Positions 18,514 through 28,474 of a DNA stretch of 42,182 nucleotides are shown here, piece after piece. The stretch lies in the NCBI RefSeq assembly GCF_000384655.1, contig NZ_ARQI01000103.1, forward strand, positions 1-42,182. Reading direction: 5' to 3'. Position numbers and translations under genes: made by a program. Numbering within the stretch: the stretch's first letter is position 1; each line of letters begins with the position of its first letter. A model generated the notes under the pieces. The model saw only the letters and a list, made by a program, of their open reading frames with translations. It made no database searches and was not told where the DNA came from. The DNA is from Brachyspira innocens ATCC 29796 (GTDB lineage Bacteria > Spirochaetota > Brachyspiria > Brachyspirales > Brachyspiraceae).

Positions 18514-21150
18514 ATGAACGGTTTTTTAGGAAGTAAAGATGATATTCTTAAAACGCTTAATGTTGATCCTAAAATCGGATTAAATGAAGAGGGAAGAAAG
18601 GCTAGTTTTGAAAAGTATGGTGCTAATAGTTTTACAAAGGAAAAAGGTGCTACATTATTTCAAAAAATATTAGAAGCATTGAAAGAACCTATGATATTAA
18701 TGCTTATATTTGCTGGTATTATAGCTATAGCAGTTAATACAGTAGCGTACTTTAACGGTGGACATGCTGACTTTTTAGAGTGCTTGGGTATATTTTTGGC
18801 TATAAGTTTATCTATTACTATTACCATAGTTATGGAAGGTAAAAGTGCCAAAGCATTTGAGGCATTAAATAGCATTAATGAAGATATTAGAGTAAAAGTT
18901 ATAAGAGACAGAAATATAGAAATAATCAATCAAAAAGATTTGCTTGTAGGTGATATTGCTTTTATAGAGACTGGAAATAAACTTCCAGCTGACGGCAGAT
19001 TATTGGAAAGCGTATCTCTTAATATTGATGAATCTGCTTTAACAGGTGAAAGCGAGCCTGTAGAAAAAGATGCTGAAGCTATACTCACAGATGAAAAAAC
19101 TCCAGTAGCTGAAAGAATAAATATGGCTTATTCTGGATCATTTGTTACTACTGGAAATGGTAAAATGGTAGTTACTTCTGTGGGCGATGCAACAGAGTTT
19201 GGTAAAATAGCAAGAGAACTTTCAAAAACACAGAAAACTTCTACACCATTACAAGAAAAACTTGCTCTTTTAGGTAAAAGAATAGCTATATTTGGTATAA
19301 CTGCCGCTGTAATAGTCTTTATTATTCAAGTAGTTAATTTTATAAGAACAGGTAATGCTAGTTTTGATACTATTTCTGAAGCATTTATTACAAGTATAGT
19401 ATTGATTGTAGCTTCTGTACCAGAGGGACTTCCTACAATAGTTGCCGTTTCACTTTCTATAAATATTATAAAAATGGCAAAACAAAATGCTCTAGTAAAA
19501 AAGATGGTTGCATGTGAGACTATAGGAAGTGTTAATGTTATTTGTTCTGATAAGACTGGTACTCTTACAGAAAATAAAATGACATTAAATAAATTATTTG
19601 CTAATGGTGAATATATAGAGCCTGAAAATATAAAAAATGAAAAGATTATAAAAAACTTTGCTGTCAACTCTACTGCTGATGTTGATTACAAAGATGGTAT
19701 TGCTAAATTTTTGGGAAACCCTACAGAATGTGCATTACTAGTGGCAGCGAGCAAATCTGGATTTAATTACAAAGAGATAAGAGAGAAATCAAAAATAATA
19801 TATGAATATCCTTTCTCATCAGATACAAAAAACATGACAACAGTTGCCAAGATAGATAATGAAACTATTGTATTTACAAAAGGAAGCCCAGAAAAAATAA
19901 TGGCTATGTGTAGTATAGGAGAAGCTGAAAAAAAGGGTATTGAAGAGGCAATAGAAAAATTCCAGAATGAAGCGAAAAGGGTAATAGCATTTGCTCACAA
20001 GATAGTTGATGATAATGTTGAAAATGTTAGAGAAAAACTTGAAAGCAATATGATATATGACGGATTTGTAGCGATATCAGATCCTGTTAGAAAAGAGGTT
20101 TATGATGCAGTTGAACAATGCAGAAGTGCTGGAATAAACATAAAAATGCTTACAGGTGATAATATAGTTACAGCGACTGCTATAGCGAGAGAATTAAAAA
20201 TACTTAATGAAAACAGTATAGTTCTTGAGGCAAAAGATATTGATGCTATGGACGATAATACATTAAAACAAAATTTAAGCAAGATATCAGTTATAGCAAG
20301 AAGCACTCCTACAGTAAAAATGCGTGTAGTTAATGCCATAAAAGAGATGGGAAATGTGGTTGCTGTTACAGGAGACGGTATTAATGATGCTCCAGCAATT
20401 AAAAATGCTGATGTTGGTGTAGCTATGGGTATAACAGGTACCGAAGTATCAAAAGAGGCTAGCGATATAGTTCTTCTTGATGATTCATTTGCTACTATTG
20501 TTAAAGCTGTTCAGTGGGGACGCGGAATCTATGATAATTTCCAAAGATTTATACAGTTTCAGCTTACAGTTAATTTAGCTTCTGTAGTAGTTGTTCTTAT
20601 TTCTACATTAACAGGTTTTAAATCTCCATTTTCTGCTATACAGTTATTATGGATAAACATCATTATGGACGGACCTCCAGCTATAGCTTTGGGGCTTGAA
20701 CCTATAAGAGATAACTTGATGAAAAGAATGCCTACAAAAAGAAATGCAAGCATAGTAACTAAAAAGATGATATTTAAAATAGTGTTCTCAGCAGCAGTAA
20801 TGATTACATTATTTATGCTTCAAAGCAAATTAAATATACTTAATGTTACAGAGGCTGAGCAGCCCACTGTATTATTTGCTATGTTTGTAATGTTCCAGAT
20901 ATTTAATTCATTCAACAGCAGAGAATTGGGTTTTGACAGTGTATTTAAATATTTTTTGAATAACAAACTGATGCTTTTGAGTATGGCCGTTACTTTTGTA
21001 CTTCAAATACTAGCAACTCAGTATGCAGGAGGATTTTTCAATACTGTTCCTTTAAGTTTAAATACTTGGCTAAAAATTATAGGAGTATCATTAATTGTTA
21101 TTATAGCCGCTGAAATTTTGAAAATATTTATAAGATTGTTTAAAAGATAA
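18514..21150 (+). CDS. P-type cation ATPase (Ca2+-ATPase family, probable Mn2+ exporter)
   Basis: An 878-residue P2-type ATPase of the inner membrane. Motifs in order: actuator TGES, the ion-site motif P303-E304-G305-L-P in TM4, the phosphorylated D346 in SDKTGTLTENKMT, FTKGSPE in the nucleotide domain, MLTGDN, and the hinge GDGINDAPAIKNADVGVAMG. Six further hydrophobic segments end the protein. The PEGLP motif and length match the SERCA/PMR1-like group that exports Ca2+ or Mn2+. The Mn2+-type riboswitch in its leader points to Mn2+ as the physiological substrate, an inference from context. A GAGAGG Shine-Dalgarno sets the ATG, and a terminator closes the unit. Confidence 0.92.
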   Translation: MNGFLGSKDDILKTLNVDPKIGLNEEGRKASFEKYGANSFTKEKGATLFQKILEALKEPMILMLIFAGIIAIAVNTVAYFNGGHADFLECLGIFLAISLSITITIVMEGKSAKAFEALNSINEDIRVKVIRDRNIEIINQKDLLVGDIAFIETGNKLPADGRLLESVSLNIDESALTGESEPVEKDAEAILTDEKTPVAERINMAYSGSFVTTGNGKMVVTSVGDATEFGKIARELSKTQKTSTPLQEKLALLGKRIAIFGITAAVIVFIIQVVNFIRTGNASFDTISEAFITSIVLIVASVPEGLPTIVAVSLSINIIKMAKQNALVKKMVACETIGSVNVICSDKTGTLTENKMTLNKLFANGEYIEPENIKNEKIIKNFAVNSTADVDYKDGIAKFLGNPTECALLVAASKSGFNYKEIREKSKIIYEYPFSSDTKNMTTVAKIDNETIVFTKGSPEKIMAMCSIGEAEKKGIEEAIEKFQNEAKRVIAFAHKIVDDNVENVREKLESNMIYDGFVAISDPVRKEVYDAVEQCRSAGINIKMLTGDNIVTATAIARELKILNENSIVLEAKDIDAMDDNTLKQNLSKISVIARSTPTVKMRVVNAIKEMGNVVAVTGDGINDAPAIKNADVGVAMGITGTEVSKEASDIVLLDDSFATIVKAVQWGRGIYDNFQRFIQFQLTVNLASVVVVLISTLTGFKSPFSAIQLLWINIIMDGPPAIALGLEPIRDNLMKRMPTKRNASIVTKKMIFKIVFSAAVMITLFMLQSKLNILNVTEAEQPTVLFAMFVMFQIFNSFNSRELGFDSVFKYFLNNKLMLLSMAVTFVLQILATQYAGGFFNTVPLSLNTWLKIIGVSLIVIIAAEILKIFIRLFKR

Positions 21151-21186
21151 TTTGGTTTAATATTTATGTTTGAGTAAAATTGATTT

Positions 21187-21232
21187 GCAGTTATGGGTAA
21201 TTATTCTCATAACTGCTGGTTTTATTTTTGAT
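21187..21232 (+). terminator. Intrinsic terminator of the P-type ATPase gene
   Basis: GCAGTTATG (21187-21195) pairs perfectly with CATAACTGC (21208-21216) and is followed by a T-rich tract. Confidence 0.85.
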
Positions 21233-21379
21233 ATAAAAAGTTAATATTATATTATTTTACATAATTAAAAAAATTGAGTTTTTATAGGAAAATTATTTTT
21301 AATAGTTTAAAAATATTGTAAAAAAATCCGAATTTATTTATAGTATATTATATAGAAAAATAATAAAAAAGAACAGAGT

Positions 21380-22786
21380 ATGAACTATAGTATTTATATT
21401 TTAGTATTTATATGTGTATTCGTTACACTACTTCTTATATTAAAGAAATTTTTCTTCGGCAGTAAAATGTCTAAAGGTTCTGATATAGATAAAGTTAATT
21501 CATTTATATCAGAAGGAAAGAATGATATGGCTTTACTTAAGTTAAAAGATATTTTAGCTAAAGATAAGTCTGGTACTAAAAGAGCAAAAATACATGCTAT
21601 GATAGGAGACTGCTATGCCAATATGGAAGAGTATTCCTTTGCCATAGTAGAATACAGACATGCTATAGATGACGGATATAATACTCCAGAAACTATTTTA
21701 TCATTGGCTAGGGCTTTGGATAAAATAGATAGAAAAGAGGAGGCTTTGGCTCAGTATCTTACTTTATTAAAAGAAGATGATTATAAATTAATAGTTGATA
21801 TAGAAATAGGTACTATTTATTATAAAAACAGACAGTATGATACAGCTATAAAATACTTCTCTGATGCTATAGATATACAGCCTAATAATTCGGAAGCTTT
21901 AAAATATAAGGGTTTTTGTTTTGTAAATATAGGCAATTATAATGAAGCTATATCTATTATGAACAATGTATATAAAAAAATGCCTGATGACCCAATGTTA
22001 AACTATAATTTGGGAAGGGCATACAAAGGCAGAGAAGATTATAAAACAGCTATTAGATATTATTCTGTTTCTTATAAAGATAAAGAATATGCTGTAAAAT
22101 CATTGTATGAAATGGGGCTTTGTTATCTTAAACTCGAAAATATAGAATCTGCTATAAAAACTTTAGAGAAAGCTATAAATTATGAAAGCTATGATAAAGA
22201 TTTGAATTTATCTATACTTTATACTTTATCAGAATGTTATGATATGGTAGGCAATATTAATAAATCTATGGAAATATTGGAAGGCATCATAGTAATAGAT
22301 CCTAATTACAGAGATGCTAACGAAAAGCTTAATAATTATAAAGATTCCAGATACAGCGAAAATATTAAAAAGTTTTTCAAATTGGAAGGTGATGACTTTA
22401 TCAATATGGCTTTAAAAATTACAGCAAGTATAGGGCTTATACCTTATTCATTAAAAACTACAGATAAAAAGTATTTAATAGTTTTTGCTAAAGAAAGCAA
22501 CAGTCTTCATTCTCCAAAGAAGATAATATATTTTAGAACATCTTACAGCCCTATATTTAATGATGAGCTTGTGCATTTGTATGAGTATGCTGTAAATGCT
22601 AATATTTCTAATGCTGTACTTATAACCTGTGCTATGGTAAGTCCAGATGCGATAAGGTATGCTGCTATGTCTAGGATAGATATAGTTGGAATAAAAAGGC
22701 TTGAAAATTTATTAGAAAAAGCTGCTCTTACCAATTTGCCTGTAGGAGTTACTAGAACAGAAGAGAAATTGAATTGGGTATTATAA
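21380..22786 (+). CDS. Membrane-anchored TPR protein with Mrr-like C-terminal domain
   Basis: A 468-residue protein. Residues about 4-24 form one N-terminal membrane helix. Residues about 45-320 are a series of tetratricopeptide repeats, for example IGDCYANMEEYSFAIVEYRH, IGTIYYKNRQYDTAIKYFSD and LGRAYKGREDYKTAIRYYSV. The last 130 residues look like a restriction-endonuclease-fold (Mrr-like) domain: a long helix, IYFRTSYSPI where Mrr has its Q-x-K strand, NAVLITCAMVSPDAIRYAA, and IDIVGIKRLENLLEKA. The catalytic D/E-x-K residues are not evident, so it may bind rather than cut. A terminator follows. Its cellular role is not known to me. Confidence 0.75.
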   Translation: MNYSIYILVFICVFVTLLLILKKFFFGSKMSKGSDIDKVNSFISEGKNDMALLKLKDILAKDKSGTKRAKIHAMIGDCYANMEEYSFAIVEYRHAIDDGYNTPETILSLARALDKIDRKEEALAQYLTLLKEDDYKLIVDIEIGTIYYKNRQYDTAIKYFSDAIDIQPNNSEALKYKGFCFVNIGNYNEAISIMNNVYKKMPDDPMLNYNLGRAYKGREDYKTAIRYYSVSYKDKEYAVKSLYEMGLCYLKLENIESAIKTLEKAINYESYDKDLNLSILYTLSECYDMVGNINKSMEILEGIIVIDPNYRDANEKLNNYKDSRYSENIKKFFKLEGDDFINMALKITASIGLIPYSLKTTDKKYLIVFAKESNSLHSPKKIIYFRTSYSPIFNDELVHLYEYAVNANISNAVLITCAMVSPDAIRYAAMSRIDIVGIKRLENLLEKAALTNLPVGVTRTEEKLNWVL

Positions 22787-22818
22787 AGTTTATTATAAAA
22801 ATATTACAGAGATTATAA

Positions 22819-22858
22819 AGAGCAATAGATATTATTCTATTGCTTTTATTTTTTTTAT
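22819..22858 (+). terminator. Intrinsic terminator of the TPR/Mrr-like gene
   Basis: AGCAATAGA (22821-22829) pairs with TCTATTGCT (22836-22844), followed by a long T-rich run. Confidence 0.85.
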
Positions 22859-22914
22859 ATTATAATATCTTATCATATTGCTGATTGATTATTAATTACA
22901 GGTTGAATTTCACA

Positions 22915-23496
22915 ATGAAAAAGGTACAGGATTTTTATTTTAAAAAGGCTAAAGAGGAAAACTATAAAGCAAGAAGTGTTTTTAAATTAGAAGAGGCACA
23001 AAATAAATTTAAGTTTATAAAATCATCTGATATAGTTCTTGATGTAGGCTGTTCCCCGGGCTCTTTTAGTCAGTATATGCTTAATAAAATATTAAAAACA
23101 GGATCTGTTGTAGGGGTTGATATACTTCCTAATTCATTTGCACATCAGAGATTTACTTTTATACTGGGCGATATAAAAGATATGGATGCTTCAAGTTTTA
23201 ATAATACATTATTTGATGTTGTTGTAAGTGATGCTATGCCAAATACCACTTCAGATAGAGAAACTAATCATTTTAGATCTGTTTCTTTATGTAGAGCTAT
23301 ATTTAATTTGGCTAAAGAAGTATTAAAAGATGGCGGGCATTTTTTTATAAAGATATTTGATGGAAAAGATTTGCAGATGTTCAAAAAAGAATTGTCCGAA
23401 TATTTTGAGAGTGTAAATGTATTTAAGCCTAAAAGCTCGAGAGATGAGAGTAGGGAAGTGTTCTTATTTTGTAAAAATTTTAAGAAGATTATTTAA
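22915..23496 (+). CDS. rlmE: 23S rRNA 2'-O-ribose methyltransferase, RlmE/FtsJ family
   Basis: SAM-dependent methyltransferase that in E. coli methylates U2552 in the 23S A-loop. The 193-residue protein starts MKKVQDFYFKKAKEENYKAR. The catalytic K-D-K-E tetrad is visible as K24 in RSVFKL, the D in VVVSDAMPN, the K in FFIKIFDG and the E in SREVFLFC. The SAM motif is LDVGCSPGSFSQ. I use the ATG at 22915: a TTG 30 bases upstream would add residues not typical of the family. It starts a three-gene run with rseC and a small anchored protein, with gaps of about 20 bases. Confidence 0.92.
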   Translation: MKKVQDFYFKKAKEENYKARSVFKLEEAQNKFKFIKSSDIVLDVGCSPGSFSQYMLNKILKTGSVVGVDILPNSFAHQRFTFILGDIKDMDASSFNNTLFDVVVSDAMPNTTSDRETNHFRSVSLCRAIFNLAKEVLKDGGHFFIKIFDGKDLQMFKKELSEYFESVNVFKPKSSRDESREVFLFCKNFKKII

Positions 23497-23519
23497 TTAA
23501 ACATAAGGATATAATAAAA

Positions 23520-23942
23520 ATGAGAAGAGAATTTGCTTTGGTATTAGAAACTTATAATAATAATGTAGCTAAAGTTGAACTTCAAAGAAGTGCAAGCTGT
23601 GATGGATGTACTATGTGTTCTAAAGGTAAACCAATTGTACTTAGAGCTTTTAACAATATAAATGCTGATAAGGGAGACAGTGTAGTTATAGAGGTAGAAG
23701 AATTAAAAAAGGGAACTAATTTTTTTGTTTATGTTATTCCTTTGATATGTCTTATAGCTGGGTATTTTATAGGTGCATATATAACAAAATTGGCAAATAT
23801 AGAACATGATCTTGGACCTATATTTTCTTTTGTTGTATTTTTTATATATGTTATTTTTGGTATATTAAGATTGAAAAAAGACAATAAAATAATAGCTAAT
23901 ATTATTTGCAAGAATGACGTTATTGAAAACTATAGCAAATAA
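23520..23942 (+). CDS. rseC: RseC/SoxR-reducing-system family membrane protein
   Basis: A 140-residue RseC_MucC-family protein. A cytoplasmic N-terminal domain carries three close cysteines, C27, C30 and C33, in SCDGCTMCSKG, and two membrane helices follow (about 70-92 and 101-119). RseC proteins are associated with electron-transfer complexes of the Rnf/Rsx type and with SoxR reduction or sigma-E control in proteobacteria. No rnf gene is in this window. An AAGGA Shine-Dalgarno precedes the ATG. The gene lies between rlmE and a small anchored protein gene in an apparent operon. Confidence 0.85.
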   Translation: MRREFALVLETYNNNVAKVELQRSASCDGCTMCSKGKPIVLRAFNNINADKGDSVVIEVEELKKGTNFFVYVIPLICLIAGYFIGAYITKLANIEHDLGPIFSFVVFFIYVIFGILRLKKDNKIIANIICKNDVIENYSK

Positions 23943-23961
23943 TATTTTAAGGCTTTTATAA

Positions 23962-24411
23962 ATGAAAAAAATAATATCTACTGTAATAACAATTGTTTTG
24001 GTATCAATTATAACATATCTATTTATTTCTAAGGATAAACCTTATGAAGAATTTTATACTATAGGAGATGATGCTGTTTCTTCTGTTAATAAAATTACTG
24101 GTCTTAAAATTCACCCAAGAACGGATATATCAGATGAAGGCGATATAAAAATATTAACTTTTAATAAAGTAGACGATGTTCTTGCTTATAGTGTAAGATA
24201 TGCTGATTATCTATGGAAAAATGAAGGCTACTATATTACAACGAATTATAAATTTGGAAAAGAAGATTACGGAAAAGTCGAATTAGCTAAAAATTCTTCT
24301 GAAGCGGGTAAAGTCATTAGAATAAATGTTGACTGCAATACTAATAATTCTTTTAAAGTTGTTTTGAGTTTAATTAATGGAAGTTTAATAATGAGAAACA
24401 CTAATGAGTAA
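23962..24411 (+). CDS. Membrane-anchored or exported small protein, unknown function
   Basis: A 149-residue protein with an N-terminal hydrophobic helix (about 4-22, after MKK) and no lipobox or clear cleavage site, so a single-pass anchored protein facing the periplasm is likely. The rest is a mixed alpha/beta domain I do not recognise. It follows rseC by 19 bases with an AAGG Shine-Dalgarno. Its stop codon lies inside the terminator hairpin that closes the operon. Confidence 0.7.
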   Translation: MKKIISTVITIVLVSIITYLFISKDKPYEEFYTIGDDAVSSVNKITGLKIHPRTDISDEGDIKILTFNKVDDVLAYSVRYADYLWKNEGYYITTNYKFGKEDYGKVELAKNSSEAGKVIRINVDCNTNNSFKVVLSLINGSLIMRNTNE

Positions 24412-24446
24412 TAATATTTATTATTAATTTTATTATTACTCATTAG
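24401..24446. terminator. Hairpin overlapping the stop codon, between convergent genes
   Basis: CTAATGAGTAATAATA (24401-24416) pairs perfectly with TATTATTACTCATTAG (24431-24446). The TAA stop of the upstream gene (24409-24411) is in the 5' arm, and the stop of the GH57 gene on the other strand lies just beyond. T-runs on either side are weak. Confidence 0.6.
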
Positions 24447-24453
24447 ATTAATT

Positions 24454-26754
24454 TTATATATTATCCATATTAAAGTTGAGCCAATATCCGAGCTCTTTAA
24501 ATGATTTTTTCTCTTCATCTCTATCAAATTTTATATCGCCGCTTTTGTATTTTAGAAGTATTTTATAAAAAATGTTTTCAAACGTGTTTCTGTCTATAGG
24601 CATGTCATTATTTGATAAAAATTTTATATCTCTAAGAAGATCATGAGTTATAAACGGATTTCCAGTATTATATAATTCATTTAATGCTGTTTTTATATTG
24701 TCTCCTATCAAACTTGATATACCGCTGTTTGATATAAATATTCCAGCATTTCTAGCATCTTTCAAATCTTCAGAAACTTCATCATAAGCATCGCGTCCTC
24801 TTTCAGTAATTTTTTCTCTGAGTATAGGTGAAGCCATAGCACCCATTATTCTTCTGTAGTCATAGTCTGGAGTTATGCTATTTAAATTAAAATATGTAAA
24901 TAGTTTTCTGTATTCTGGGTATATTTGATGCATTAAGGTATCTAGTTTTTTGATATCATCTTCAAATAAACTGTCTGCTAATTTATCTCTTATATCTGAG
25001 GTTAGATCTTTTAAATACATTGTGTAAATTGTAGATTTATCTAAATTATCATAAACTTCGGATATTTGAATTTGATTTTTAAACTCATGATTTTCTTTAA
25101 TCATATGAACTTTGAAGTATATATCGGCTGCTATATTGTCTATTAATATACCTTCTACATAATTTTTTTCTATTTTGGTTGATTTTATTTCATGTTTGAA
25201 AATATTTATATTAATATCTCTGTATTCAGAAGCTGCAAGATTAAATATAAAATAGTTTATAACATAAAGTTTTGTAAATACATCAACTTTAGCTTCTTTC
25301 TCATAAAAATATCTTGCATTATGATGTTCAGGTTTATTGCTTATAGATTTTTCTAATGTTTTTAAAAACTCTTTATGTGCTTCATCTACAAAAGAAACAT
25401 TTTTATCTTTTACTAATAATCTAGCATAATGGAAAGACTGCTCAGCATACTGCATATTTTTTATAGGCTCAAGTCTTGATACATCTTCAAAGAACCAGCC
25501 GCATGAAGTATACGAGAATAATGAATATTTATAAGATTCCATCAAAAATACAAACTCTTTAAATGATATATATTTGCTGCATATTTCGTATAAATCTTTT
25601 GCATCCAAGTCATTATATATGGCACGTACATATTCTTCTCTTAAAGAATTTCTAGTGTCATCAGTGAAGTCTAAAAACTCTGCAAATAATTTATCCTGCA
25701 TTTTTCTTAATATGTCGAAAGCATCGCGTAAAGGACCTCTCCAAGATAAATCAAGTCCTTCCCAGCCTCCGCATCCGCAGTTACTTCTCCACCTCTCAAC
25801 GCCATGTGAACAGCTCCAAGATGTACCTCTTCTCCCAGTACCTTCATGGAGTATAACCTCTTCCATAGGAGGATACATACTTAAATAATGTTCATAATTA
25901 GTAGGAGTAATATTGTCATAGTATACATTTTCTTTAAAATACCTTGCTAAACACATGTCAGCAAATGGCTCATGGTGTCCGTAAGTTTCTCCGTCAGTTG
26001 CTATATTAACAAGTCTTTTTTCTCCGTATGCATTTCTTATTCTCTCTGCGAGTTTATCTGAAGAGGTGAGTAAATGTTCAAATGCTATGGACTGAGATAT
26101 GTAATGATCATAGAAAAATACAGCAACTCTTTTTCCATTATGTCCGTAAAGCCAATAAGGTTTTGATGTATCTATTTTTGCACCTGAAACATCTGTAGTG
26201 GTGATATTTTTTACATAATGTGCCTGATAAGGTGAAAGTATTGTAAACTTAACTCCGCAGTCATATAAAGCATCAACCACATCCAAATTTATAGCAGTTT
26301 CTGAAAGCCACATACCGCTGGATTTTCTTCCGAAATATTTTTCAAAGTTATATAATCCCCATTTTATCTGCACTCTCATATCTTCTTTTTTTGCTAATGG
26401 AAGTATTATATGATTGTATACCTGAGCAATAGCGTTACCATATCCTAATCTTGCTATACTTTTTTTATCAGCTTCTAATATTCTTTTTAAAAGATCTTCT
26501 CTTGTTTTTGCTATATAATCAATAAGTGTAGGTCCGAAATTAAAACTAATATATTCGTAGTTATTGGACATATCAGTTATTCTGCCGTATCCGTCTAATA
26601 TTCTGGAATAGGCATTAGGACTGTAGCATTCATTTGTTATTCTTTCATTCCAATCATGAGCAGGTGCTGCACTTGCTTCCTTCTGTATTTCACCCAGAAA
26701 AGGATTTTCTCTAGGCGGTTGATAGAAGTGTCCATGCAATATCAGATATCTCAT
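24454..26754 (-). CDS. Glycoside hydrolase family 57-like protein with DUF3536
   Basis: A 766-residue cytoplasmic protein. The N-terminus LILHGHFYQPPRENPF and the segment G-M-W-L-S-E152-T-A-I match the GH57 fold, with E152 as the expected catalytic nucleophile. A later DGETYGHHEPFADM motif would carry the acid/base region. The C-terminal half (about 440-766) corresponds to DUF3536, which is found fused to GH57 domains. GH57 enzymes act on alpha-glucans (amylase, branching enzyme, 4-alpha-glucanotransferase), and the precise activity is not provable here. An AGGAC Shine-Dalgarno precedes the ATG. It is convergent with the rseC operon and divergent from the next gene. Confidence 0.9.
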   Translation of the reverse strand: MRYLILHGHFYQPPRENPFLGEIQKEASAAPAHDWNERITNECYSPNAYSRILDGYGRITDMSNNYEYISFNFGPTLIDYIAKTREDLLKRILEADKKSIARLGYGNAIAQVYNHIILPLAKKEDMRVQIKWGLYNFEKYFGRKSSGMWLSETAINLDVVDALYDCGVKFTILSPYQAHYVKNITTTDVSGAKIDTSKPYWLYGHNGKRVAVFFYDHYISQSIAFEHLLTSSDKLAERIRNAYGEKRLVNIATDGETYGHHEPFADMCLARYFKENVYYDNITPTNYEHYLSMYPPMEEVILHEGTGRRGTSWSCSHGVERWRSNCGCGGWEGLDLSWRGPLRDAFDILRKMQDKLFAEFLDFTDDTRNSLREEYVRAIYNDLDAKDLYEICSKYISFKEFVFLMESYKYSLFSYTSCGWFFEDVSRLEPIKNMQYAEQSFHYARLLVKDKNVSFVDEAHKEFLKTLEKSISNKPEHHNARYFYEKEAKVDVFTKLYVINYFIFNLAASEYRDININIFKHEIKSTKIEKNYVEGILIDNIAADIYFKVHMIKENHEFKNQIQISEVYDNLDKSTIYTMYLKDLTSDIRDKLADSLFEDDIKKLDTLMHQIYPEYRKLFTYFNLNSITPDYDYRRIMGAMASPILREKITERGRDAYDEVSEDLKDARNAGIFISNSGISSLIGDNIKTALNELYNTGNPFITHDLLRDIKFLSNNDMPIDRNTFENIFYKILLKYKSGDIKFDRDEEKKSFKELGYWLNFNMDNI

Positions 26755-26872
26755 AATTTGTCCTGTAAAAATAAAAATTTAAAGTAGATTTAATGATTAT
26801 AAGTAATTTATATATATTTGCAAGATTTTTTTATATTATATCAAAATTTTTTATTTCTAAATTTGATTATAC

Positions 26873-26900
26873 TTGACTTTTAATTACAGTCTAATATAAT
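26873..26900 (+). promoter_or_regulatory. Promoter of the exported protein-tlyA unit
   Basis: TTGACT (26873-26878), 16 bases, TATAAT (26895-26900). Start of transcription about 26907, giving a leader of some 36 bases with an AAGGAG Shine-Dalgarno. Confidence 0.75.
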
Positions 26901-26942
26901 ATGTAATAGGTAATAATATAACTTTTGAAGGAGCCATTCATT

Positions 26943-28451
26943 ATGAAGAGAGTAGTATTAGCGGCATTATTTTTATTGATGATATTTAGCACATTTATAT
27001 ATGCTGTAGATAAAAAATATATACCTAACAATGCTGATAGTGTTTTTTCCCTAAATGCAGATATGCTAGCTCAGAAATCTGAAATTAATTTGCAGGAGCT
27101 TTTAAATAAATGGTTTATGCAGAAATATGCTGACAGATATTTAGAATATAGAGATGATGAGTTTGTAGCTGAGGCTATGACAAACAGATTAAATGATTAT
27201 ATTGATTTTTCCAAAACAGCGAGAGTGGTTTTCTTCAATGGATATCAGCAAATGTCTATAATACTTGATGTAAAAGATATTACCGAACTTGATAAATTAA
27301 TGATTAAAATGTCTAGCCAAGAAGATAAACTTGTTTCTGTGGCTGATAATGCTGCATACAGGTATTTAGCTTTAGATGAATATAATTTAATATCTTGGAA
27401 TAAAGAAATATTTACAATCAATTTAAAATTAAAAGATAATTATTGGTATAATGAAGAATTAAATAAAGATGATATAACAAATATAGCTAATTATATATTT
27501 ATTAATAATACCCCTTTAGATAATGAAACTTTTTTGTCATTAGAAAATGAAACTAATGATGTTTATGTTTGGGCTAATTTATCAATATTGGCTGATGATA
27601 CTTCTGACTTTGCTAGATTTTTATTTGGAAGAAGTTATGACGGCATACCAAGAGATAGTTATAAAGATGCAATTCTTACTACAAAAATGAAATTTGATAA
27701 TGGGGAAGCAAATGTAATTGTTGATAGTTATACTCCAAATTATCCTTATGATGCTTCGCTTCTAAAAAAACAATTAGCTGATAATATATATAGTTTTGCT
27801 AATGGCGAAAATAATTACGGCTTTCTTTCTTTGGCATTCAACAGTAAGGAACTTGCAAATCATATGAGAAGTATTATGGGAGATATAAATAATCTTCCAT
27901 TTGAGGAAGAATTAAAAGTTTTGGAAGAATACAACATTGATGTTTATAAGTTTATAGAACTTTTAGGAGGAGATATATTTGTATCTGTATGGGATAATCC
28001 TGATAATAATACAGATCCTAATATACTTGCTTCTATTTCTATAACTGATACAAATTCTGTTGAAATGATACTTAAAAGTTTATCTGAAGATTCTGCTGAT
28101 GGTATTTATACAATAAGCGGATATTTATGTTATATAAAAGATTCTATATTATATGTTTCAAGTAATTCTGATATTATAGATTCTATTATTAATGGAGAGC
28201 TTCCTGCTTCATCAATAGCTAGTGATAAACTTGATTTGGCAAAAAATAATACTATGTCTTTATATTTAGAGTTTAATCCTAATTTATCATTATATGGAGT
28301 AGGTGATGACTATACAGAAGCATTTGAATCAGCATATTTTACTTCTAATATATTGGATAATAATCATACTCAAATGATTTTCAAAATTAATACAAGAGAT
28401 AAAGAAAGAAATTCACTTTATATAATAAAATCTTTTTTTGGATTAGAATAA
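26943..28451 (+). CDS. Exported protein of unknown function (DUF4836-like)
   Basis: A 502-residue protein with a typical signal peptide: MKRVV, a hydrophobic core, then a likely cut after FIYA. I start it at the ATG at 26943 because AAGGAG lies 9 bases before. An earlier in-frame TTG includes that very site. The mature protein begins with IPNNADSVFSLNADML and later has EYNIDVYKFIELLGGDIFVS. This repeating pattern of 'value as a function of step' segments resembles DUF4836-type periplasmic proteins, though weakly. No catalytic motif is seen. tlyA follows by 23 bases and probably shares the transcript. Confidence 0.75.
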   Translation: MKRVVLAALFLLMIFSTFIYAVDKKYIPNNADSVFSLNADMLAQKSEINLQELLNKWFMQKYADRYLEYRDDEFVAEAMTNRLNDYIDFSKTARVVFFNGYQQMSIILDVKDITELDKLMIKMSSQEDKLVSVADNAAYRYLALDEYNLISWNKEIFTINLKLKDNYWYNEELNKDDITNIANYIFINNTPLDNETFLSLENETNDVYVWANLSILADDTSDFARFLFGRSYDGIPRDSYKDAILTTKMKFDNGEANVIVDSYTPNYPYDASLLKKQLADNIYSFANGENNYGFLSLAFNSKELANHMRSIMGDINNLPFEEELKVLEEYNIDVYKFIELLGGDIFVSVWDNPDNNTDPNILASISITDTNSVEMILKSLSEDSADGIYTISGYLCYIKDSILYVSSNSDIIDSIINGELPASSIASDKLDLAKNNTMSLYLEFNPNLSLYGVGDDYTEAFESAYFTSNILDNNHTQMIFKINTRDKERNSLYIIKSFFGLE

Positions 28452-28474
28452 TATTATATTTTTCTGTATAATAT

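Noticed and set aside
26925..26942. TTG start six codons before the exported protein
   Set aside because: The codon lies at the Shine-Dalgarno of the ATG at 26943, which begins a clean signal peptide.
28467..28472. TATAAT just before tlyA as its promoter
   Set aside because: It ends three bases before the ATG, so transcription would begin inside the gene, and no -35 is found at proper distance.
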